Shown here: positions 22,103 to 28,177 of the stretch, piece after piece | How positions within the stretch are numbered: the stretch's first letter is position 1 | How the letters are laid out: every line of letters begins with the position of its first letter | NCBI GenBank assembly: GCA_000697335.1 | Contig: JNEM01016692.1 | Span: 1-28,177, forward strand | DNA length: 28,177 nt | Direction: 5' to 3' | DNA from: Conidiobolus incongruus B7586 | Lineage: Eukaryota > Entomophthoromycota > Entomophthoromycetes > Entomophthorales > Conidiobolaceae | Translations under genes and position numbers: made by a program | The notes under the pieces: generated by a model | Told to the model about the DNA's origin: nothing | The model's database searches: none | Seen by the model: the letters and a program-made list of their open reading frames with translations, nothing else

Positions 22103-22715
22103 AATAATTTTTAAATAAATTTTTAAACTAATATTTAAAATTATTAAATTTATAAACATACGAGCAGTAAATTAAAAACAATAATACAGATTAAATTTAT
22201 CACTTAAATATTTTTAATTCAAGATAATATATGGAATAAATTAATTATTTTAATTAAGTCTTAATATTAACAATTTAATACTATTAGACTAAATATCAAA
22301 ACATACCAATATCTTTATACTTTTCCATTGAATTTATTGTCAATTTATAGTTTATATTTGATTTACGCTTATCTCTAATTAGATTTGTTTTTTTAAATTT
22401 TACTTGATCCATATTACTGTAATAATAATATTTATTATAAGTTAAAAATTTGATATTTTATTCCAAAACCAATTCCAAGCTTTAATTAATACTCAAAATA
22501 TCACAATTGGATCAATATACAAAGAACCCCAGTTAATATCACAACAAATATCACAATAATAATTCAGAATTATTAATTAACGTCTATATATAACACTCTA
22601 TAATTTACTAAATTTTTGATGATTTCAACAAACTAAAAAAATTATCAAACAACTAAATTTAGTAACTTATCATACCCCTATTAATTCAATAAAATTTAAT
22701 TTTGATAAATTTAAT
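21630..22715. other. AT-rich spacer with a microsatellite
   Basis: No open frame or tRNA seen apart from the simple repeat listed separately. The right end is the upstream region of the membrane-protein gene. Confidence 0.45.
22069..22107. repeat. compound microsatellite (TA)10 then (TAA)n
   Basis: Ten TA units pass directly into about seven TAA units. It is likely to vary in length between strains. Confidence 0.9.
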
Positions 22716-22892
22716 ATGAAATTTCAAGTCACTAAACATTCAAATTGGAGATTTGTTGAAGTTTATTGTGTATTAGCTTTTAATATATGTGGTTTTGGTA
22801 TAAATACTAAGGGCATTATCAAGAAATTGAGATCTTTGTTGAATTATAAAGATTCAAATTGGCGGTGGAATAGTTTAAACTTCAATTATTAG
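22716..22892 (+). CDS. 58-codon ORF, possible upstream exon or uORF of the membrane-protein gene
   Basis: An ATG opens a 58-codon frame starting MKFQVTKHSNWRF, ending 29 bases before the ATG at 22922. Read plainly, it would be an upstream ORF. A donor GTATAA at 22798 and an acceptor TTATTAG at 22892 would remove 95 nt and join its first 27 codons in phase to the downstream gene. The joined part would create one long hydrophobic segment (FVEVYCVLAFNICGF then VVLTCFKFF), as expected of a transmembrane helix. The intron would be longer than the others here. An 11-base direct repeat ATTCAAATTGG lies at 22738 and 22852. Confidence 0.35.
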   Translation: MKFQVTKHSNWRFVEVYCVLAFNICGFGINTKGIIKKLRSLLNYKDSNWRWNSLNFNY

Positions 22893-22921
22893 TAGTATTG
22901 ACTTGTTTTAAATTTTTTGAA

Positions 22922-24169
22922 ATGAGTGACGAGAAATCTAATTGCACAATAACGGTGAGTACATCTCACCAATCGGTTCATTATTTAGAGAAGGTGAATT
23001 CGAATCCTTGTAGTTACTTTGTATTAGACAGTGAATCGAGGTTTAGTAAATGGGTAATTCAATCAAATCCAATCATTTAATTCATATTATTTATTAATTG
23101 TTCATCCCTAGATACCCAATATCAAATATAACAAAATTCACCTCATAGTTATTCTGGCAAAATTTTTAATTCAACTAATTTTACAATTTGTTCAACTTGG
23201 CATCATATTTCAAATTAATCACTTCATCTTTAAAATCAATATTGTCAACTTAGTATTTGTGAATTTTGCAATTTTCATATTAGGATGGTACAGTACCTTG
23301 AATAAATGTGGTAAATCGTGGTTAGGATACTTCTGGTTGGAGCTTATCCAACTTGGAATGCTGACAGCATCTCTGCCATCTGGTGTTTGGTGGCGGGACG
23401 ATATCAGCTGGCACATTGTTGGTAGCATTCAACTCAGTGTAATATTCTTGAGTATTGCTTCGCTATCCTTTTGTTTTTACATTCAATTTCTAAATTATTC
23501 TAATGGGGGTTGGGAAGCTTATCAAAATCTTAACGACCTTCAAACTATTATGGGTACTAGCAATTTAAGGTTTAAGTTGAATCAGTTTAAATGGAGTATC
23601 ACTATTTATTTCATTCATTCGGTGGTGCAAATTTGCACGGGTATTCAACTTACTGCAAGTGTTACAAATTATAAATACTACGAACAGTTGGGATTTTGTC
23701 TCATTGTAATAGATCTTGTCCTCGTCGGTGTCCTTCTCGGTGGCTACAGTCTCAATTGGGAGTATCGCTTAGGTATGATGATCTATTTGATATGGTCATG
23801 CATCGCACTTGGCGGCGTAATATGTGAGCTTGTTCGAGTTTTCAGTCTCGTCCAGTTAGAAGGCGCTCAAATGATGGTGTTTTTGTGTAAGTATTAATTC
23901 CTCTATCACCAATCACTCATTAACTCTTATAATTTAGTAATAATGTATATATTTACATCAATATTAATAATTTTATTTGGTTATCAAGTCATTAATAACT
24001 TTGGGATGAAGTTATATCAATTAGGTAATTTTATATCACTCATCATTTTATTATTATAATATAATTAATCATCAATATAGAACGAAAACAAACCAATTCT
24101 AAAACCCTATTCCAACTGAGGTACTATTCGCCAACCTTAGCACCTCAATCTAGTCCTAAAATGAACTGA
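22922..24169 (+). CDS. unrecognised multi-pass membrane protein
   Basis: I do not recognise the family. Exons 22922-23053, 23112-23886, 23938-24024 and 24081-24169 join in phase (introns 58, 51 and 56 nt) to 360 residues. The first 50 residues are polar (MSDEKSN onward). After them come about eight hydrophobic segments, roughly 54-75, 87-104, 115-133, 149-170, 206-226, 236-256, 264-285 and 298-318. The loops are rich in Trp, Tyr and Asn (for example SGVWWRDDISW at 134-144 and NGGWEAYQNLNDLQ at 175-188). The tail from about 330 is short, polar and basic (ERKQTNSK...). I see no nucleotide-binding, carrier or receptor motif. The ATG at 22922 is a good start by context, but a spliced upstream exon is possible and would give 397 residues. 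Confidence 0.75.
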
Positions 24170-25433
24170 TAACAAAATTATGTATTATCATATATTAGTT
24201 ACTATATATAATAGCCAATTATATATTCTTATTGATTTATATTATCAATATATTTATGGATTTATTTATTATTTTTTGTTAATAAATTTTATATATATTA
24301 AAAAGGAATTATTGATAGTTAATTGAGATAATTAAAGAAACACTAGACTCCAAACTTAATAAATATAAAATTATAAAAAATGATTAATGATCAAATTGAA
24401 ATTTTTCTCATGTTGAATTCTAATTTAAACTGGATTGATAATATTTAATTATGGTAAAAATAATTATGATATTAAATATAATAATAAGAGATATACAAAA
24501 ATTAAAAACTTTATATCAACTTTATATCATAAAAGGGTTAAATTAATTTCTGTTAGTTTATAATTTTCAAACAAAATTAAATTTGATAATAAAAAATAAT
24601 AATCATATTAAGTAAAATTTCCTTAGACGAATAATTAGAAATTCTTAGTTTATTATATATTTTAAACGTTGATTGTTATTATATTAATTACAAATTTTAT
24701 CAATTTTGAAATGAATAAATCGTTATCTTTATTAAGAATAATAAAACATTTCAATTCTGATAAATAGAATTTTTTTATCTTATCTATTGTGACTTGTTTT
24801 ATCAATCTCAAATTGATATAATTCATTTAATCATTTCAAATTTAACAAAATTTACTATTTCAAATGTAGTGTAATAGTTGTGTCATTAATTGATAATTTA
24901 TGTAAGATATTATGTTATTAAAATTTCATTTTTATTGTTATATATTTATATAATAATTATATATAAAGTAAAACAAAATCAGATACATCTTCCAACTCAA
25001 ACATGAGACCACCATATGATTACTCCCCTATAACCTAATTCACCCTCTATTACTATAAGAGTTTTAATTGATATTACAAACACTACCAAATACTGACATT
25101 TGGATTCAAACTCTTTCATAACTACTTATCCCATTGGCAGGAATTTTTAAACTTCCCAAGGCATTTGGATCATTATGAAAATTGATTGGTTGATAAAATT
25201 GAGTTGGATTAGATACCGACAATTACCGATTTGAAAGTAATTGTATAGTTGAAAGCTGTCAGTATTTGGTAATACGTTGGGATTATATATAATTCAGCCC
25301 TCTCGAGGTCATATTCTCACTTTTTAGACTTGTAATAATATAATAAATAATAAAAATAAGTTTTTAATAATAGTTAAATTATATAATAAAAAAATTAAGG
25401 AAAAAGAATAATAATTGAAGAAAAAATTAAAAT
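24170..25433. other. AT-rich spacer with a less AT-rich patch before the carrier gene
   Basis: Up to about 24980 there is only A/T-rich sequence. From about 24990 to 25320 the DNA is less AT-rich and holds a long-range inverted repeat (25084-25271), a TTATATATAA word at 25283-25292 and the palindrome CTCGAG near 25303. No open frame is convincing. Promoter DNA or a noncoding RNA are both possible. Confidence 0.45.
25084..25271. repeat. 15-bp perfect inverted repeat with a 158-base spacer
   Basis: TACCAAATACTGACA at 25084-25098 is matched exactly on the opposite strand by TGTCAGTATTTGGTA at 25257-25271. A weaker pairing (CTTTCATAACTA against TATAGTTGAAAG) lies just inside. It ends 162 bases before the carrier ATG. 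Confidence 0.8.
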
Positions 25434-26471
25434 ATGTCCAAATCAGTATCGGGATCACCAGCAGTTGATCAGGCTATTGCAGGTCTTACTGCTGGTACTG
25501 TTTCTACTTTTGTTCTTCATCCTATGGACTTGATAAAAACTCGCTTACAAGGTAATATCTTAATATCACAAATTAAACTTAACTACTAATTAATAAAATT
25601 AGCTAATAATCAAAAACTCTCCCTAAAGCGTGACCTCATCGGCAAAAGCATATCTGAATTTCGGAAAATCACCCAAAGTGGTGGCTTAGTAGGTCTCTAT
25701 CGCGGTATTACTCCCAATCTTTTAGGATCGTCGCTGTCGTGGGCACTGTATTTTGGATTTTATTCCAAGATTAAACAGAGATATTCCTCGGACTTGGGGG
25801 ATGGTCGTATTGCTACCAAAATGACGAAATCTGAATACATGCTAGCGTCCGCCCAAGCTGGAGCGATGACTACAGTGTTTACCAATCCGATCTTTGTTAT
25901 TAAAACTAGAATGTTGGCGAATGATCCCAATCATCCCAAAGCGTATACGAGTTTTTTACACGGCCTTAGATCCTTATACAAAACTGAAGGATTTCGAGGA
26001 CTTTATCGCGGATTCTCAGCAGCTTTGTTAGGCACCTCGCATGGTGCTGTTCAATTTCTAGCTTATGAACAACTAAAAATCTGGAGGTGGAACTTGCGCA
26101 ACAATCACAGTCTGAATTACAAACCGACTGATTTGGAATCGGTTAACAGTAAACTCCCTACATGGGAATACTTGTGGATGAGTTCTCTATCCAAAACTAT
26201 TGCAGCTACAGTCACATACCCATACCAAGTGGTCAAAACCCGCGTGCAGAACTACCAATTTGTATCCTCTGTCCGCTATGACGGTGTCATCGACGCTATT
26301 GGTAAGATTTATAGAATGGAGGGACTCCTAGGATTCTATAAAGGTCTTACACCCAATATTGTCCGTGTTCTTCCCGGCACTTGCATCACCTTTGGAGTTT
26401 ACGAGTACTTGAGTCAAATATTTAGGGACTATGGAACTACTGTAGCTTCCGCGGCATCTACATCCACGTAA
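25434..26471 (+). CDS. FLX1: mitochondrial FAD/folate carrier (Flx1, SLC25A32 type)
   Basis: An inner-membrane carrier of the SLC25 family, expected to move FAD or folate into mitochondria. Exons 25434-25551 and 25603-26471 join in phase over a 51-nt intron (branch CTACTAAT) to 328 residues, near the 311-315 of yeast Flx1 and human SLC25A32. Three repeats of about 100 residues each start with a carrier motif: PMDLIK (30-35), PIFVIK (135-140; an aromatic replaces the usual acid, as in this subfamily's PLW/PIW) and PYQVVK (246-251). Subfamily marks include GLYRGITPNLLGSSLSWALYF (70-90), LLGTSHGAVQFLAYE (181-195) and VLPGTCITFGVYEYL (295-309), close to SLC25A32. The C-terminal tail is rich in Ala, Ser and Thr. 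A start inside exon 2 would lose the first helix, so the 25434 start is preferred. Which cofactor it carries cannot be told from sequence. Confidence 0.93.
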
Positions 26472-26929
26472 CATTTCATAACATTTAATACTAACCTTTT
26501 TCCTTATTATTATTAATATCAATAATTTTACAAAATTTGTAACAAATTTTATGACAAGAACAGTATATAAAACTATTTAAACCATTTAATTTTGATAAAT
26601 GATTAACTCAAGCAAATTATTATTGGTATTATTTTGCAACAATTTAAAGTGATTTTTACAATGATTCAAAAAAGATGAATTTAAAATTATGATCATTTTT
26701 TAATTGAATTAATCAATGATTGATATATGCTCTCAATATTAATAATAATTTAAAATACTATATACTTGATTTTTTGTAAATTATATTTTGGTTTAGCTTT
26801 TAAAAAAAAAGATTAAATTTATAATGGTTATAAATTTGAAAGTAACAATATATATTTAATATTATCCTAAATTTTGATTAATGAGAATTTTAAATGAAAA
26901 TTAAATAAAATTTTAGATAAATAATTTAC
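26472..26929. other. AT-rich spacer, 3' flank of the carrier gene
   Basis: No clear AATAAA directly after the stop. I see only A/T-rich sequence. Confidence 0.45.
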
Positions 26930-28177
26930 AAAAATAAATATATAATATATATTTATTGTTCTTTTTTTAATAATTACTTTTTTACTATATTTATGTCTAA
27001 TTTCTAATAATTAATGTATTTTTTTATTCAAGACTAAAATTTGATAATTAATAAATCAAATAAATTTATTTTAGAAATTTTTTTATTTAAATTTTCTTAA
27101 TTATTTAAAATAATAATAATTATTAAGTTATAATCTTATAAATATATTAAATATGATAGCTTTTTCCTAATTTTTTAATTAAATTTTTTTACATGTTTAA
27201 TTTTATATATTATAATTATTGTGTAAAATAATAAGTATCCTTAAATTATTTTAAAAATATCAATTTATAATAATTTTAATTAAAAAAATAAAATAAAATA
27301 TATTTTTAATTGATTTTTCTTCGTAAGACTATAAAATTATTTAATATTATAATATATAATTAAGATATATTATTTAATAATAAATAAATATATTTAGTAA
27401 ATTATTAGCAAAAATATTAACCCTTAATATTTAACAAAATAAGTTATAAATTTATAGGTTTTTAAGATAAAAGGATATATTTAACAATATATAACCATAT
27501 TTTTTTTTCTCTTTGTTACTATTTTATATAATATTTTACAAATATACTAAATTCCTTTTATTAATATTATTTTGCTTAAATCCCTTTCTAAAAAAATTCA
27601 ATTGTATATTAAGCAACTTTATAAAAAAAATAAATTAACTTATGATATTATTAGAATTTTTGATGTTAGCTAGTTTACTATAGCTGAAGTTATTTAGAAT
27701 AGTAATAAAGTTATATTTAAACTTAAACTTAAGTATATTAAAATTATAAATGAATATAATAAAAAGTATATTTATAAGTTAATTAATACAAGTAAATATA
27801 ATATTATTATAAAAATATAACAGGAATTATAAAACTATATAAAAATATTAATTAATATTAATATTATTATATATTTTTTTATATTAAAAATAAATACTAT
27901 TTACACTTTAAAAAAAACACCCTTAATTAAAAAAATCCCATTATAAAGTTAAATAGGAGTTTAAATATTATTATTAATATTAAACCAAAACTAATTAAAG
28001 TAAGGTTATTTAATCTAATGAAATAAAAATATATTTTAGTAGATTTAATAAAATAACTAAATGTTTTAAAAAAGATATAGAATTATTTTATAACTATTAT
28101 ATTAATTTTACCTAAAAATATAATAATAGGTTAATTATTATTTAAAGATATATATTGTTTTTAAGTGTAAAGTATCT
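26930..28177 (+). repeat. second copy of the older relic repeat, running off the window
   Basis: The first 550 bases align by eye with the two halves that flank the LTR element (5858-6061 and 11776-12110), without the LTR insertion. From about 27550 to the end the DNA is slightly richer in C and G, with Lys/Ile/Asn-rich coding-like stretches that are broken. I cannot name the family, and it may be any kind of decayed transposon. The right end lies outside the window. Confidence 0.5.

Noticed and set aside
23219-23428. Minus-strand 69-codon frame
   Set aside because: It is antisense to the hydrophobic coding exon of the membrane protein and has no features of its own.

Overview
The window is a piece of an AT-rich nuclear genome with spliced protein genes, eukaryotic tRNA genes without an encoded CCA tail, and an LTR retrotransposon. 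Nineteen introns can be placed by eye from conserved protein sequence and reading phase. They run from 46 to 58 nt, are GT-AG, and carry CTAAT/TTAAT-like branch sites about 7-25 nt before the acceptor. Tiny introns, ubiquitin-system genes of fungal and animal type, a chromodomain-bearing Ty3/gypsy element and an LTR pair that differs only by transitions all suggest a fungus. The C-terminal NZF finger of NPL4 and the saposin-type sphingomyelinase are unlike budding yeast, so an early-diverging (zygomycete- or chytrid-grade) fungus is my best guess. This is an inference, not a proof.

Layout: tRNA-Pro (563-634, minus); acid sphingomyelinase-like phosphodiesterase (2281-4212, plus, no intron); a GC-richer island with a doubtful 47-codon ORF (4615-4758, minus); tRNA-Glu (5121-5192, plus). 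A broken Ty3/gypsy chromovirus with both LTRs and a 5-bp target duplication (6062-11775) sits inside an older, very AT-rich repeat. A second copy of that repeat runs off the right end (26930-28177). Next come GID9/MAEA (13120-14418, minus, three exons), NPL4 (16844-18976, plus, seven exons), an alpha/beta hydrolase of the prenylcysteine-methylesterase type with Ala at the nucleophile position (19323-21144, plus, ten exons), a second identical tRNA-Glu (21558-21629, minus), an unrecognised multi-pass membrane protein (22922-24169, plus, four exons) and a mitochondrial FAD/folate carrier (25434-26471, plus, two exons).

The genes do not form one pathway. GID9 (ubiquitin ligase subunit) and NPL4 (ubiquitin-chain receptor for Cdc48/p97) are neighbours and both serve ubiquitin-dependent protein turnover, but a 2.4-kb spacer separates them and nothing shows co-regulation. 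The rest is ordinary housekeeping: lipid hydrolysis, mitochondrial cofactor import and translation. I see no obviously new multi-gene system. The points most worth a second look are the probable pseudo-hydrolase, the NPL4 start codon isolated by an intron, the nested repeats with a paralogous empty site, and the long-range inverted repeat before the carrier gene.
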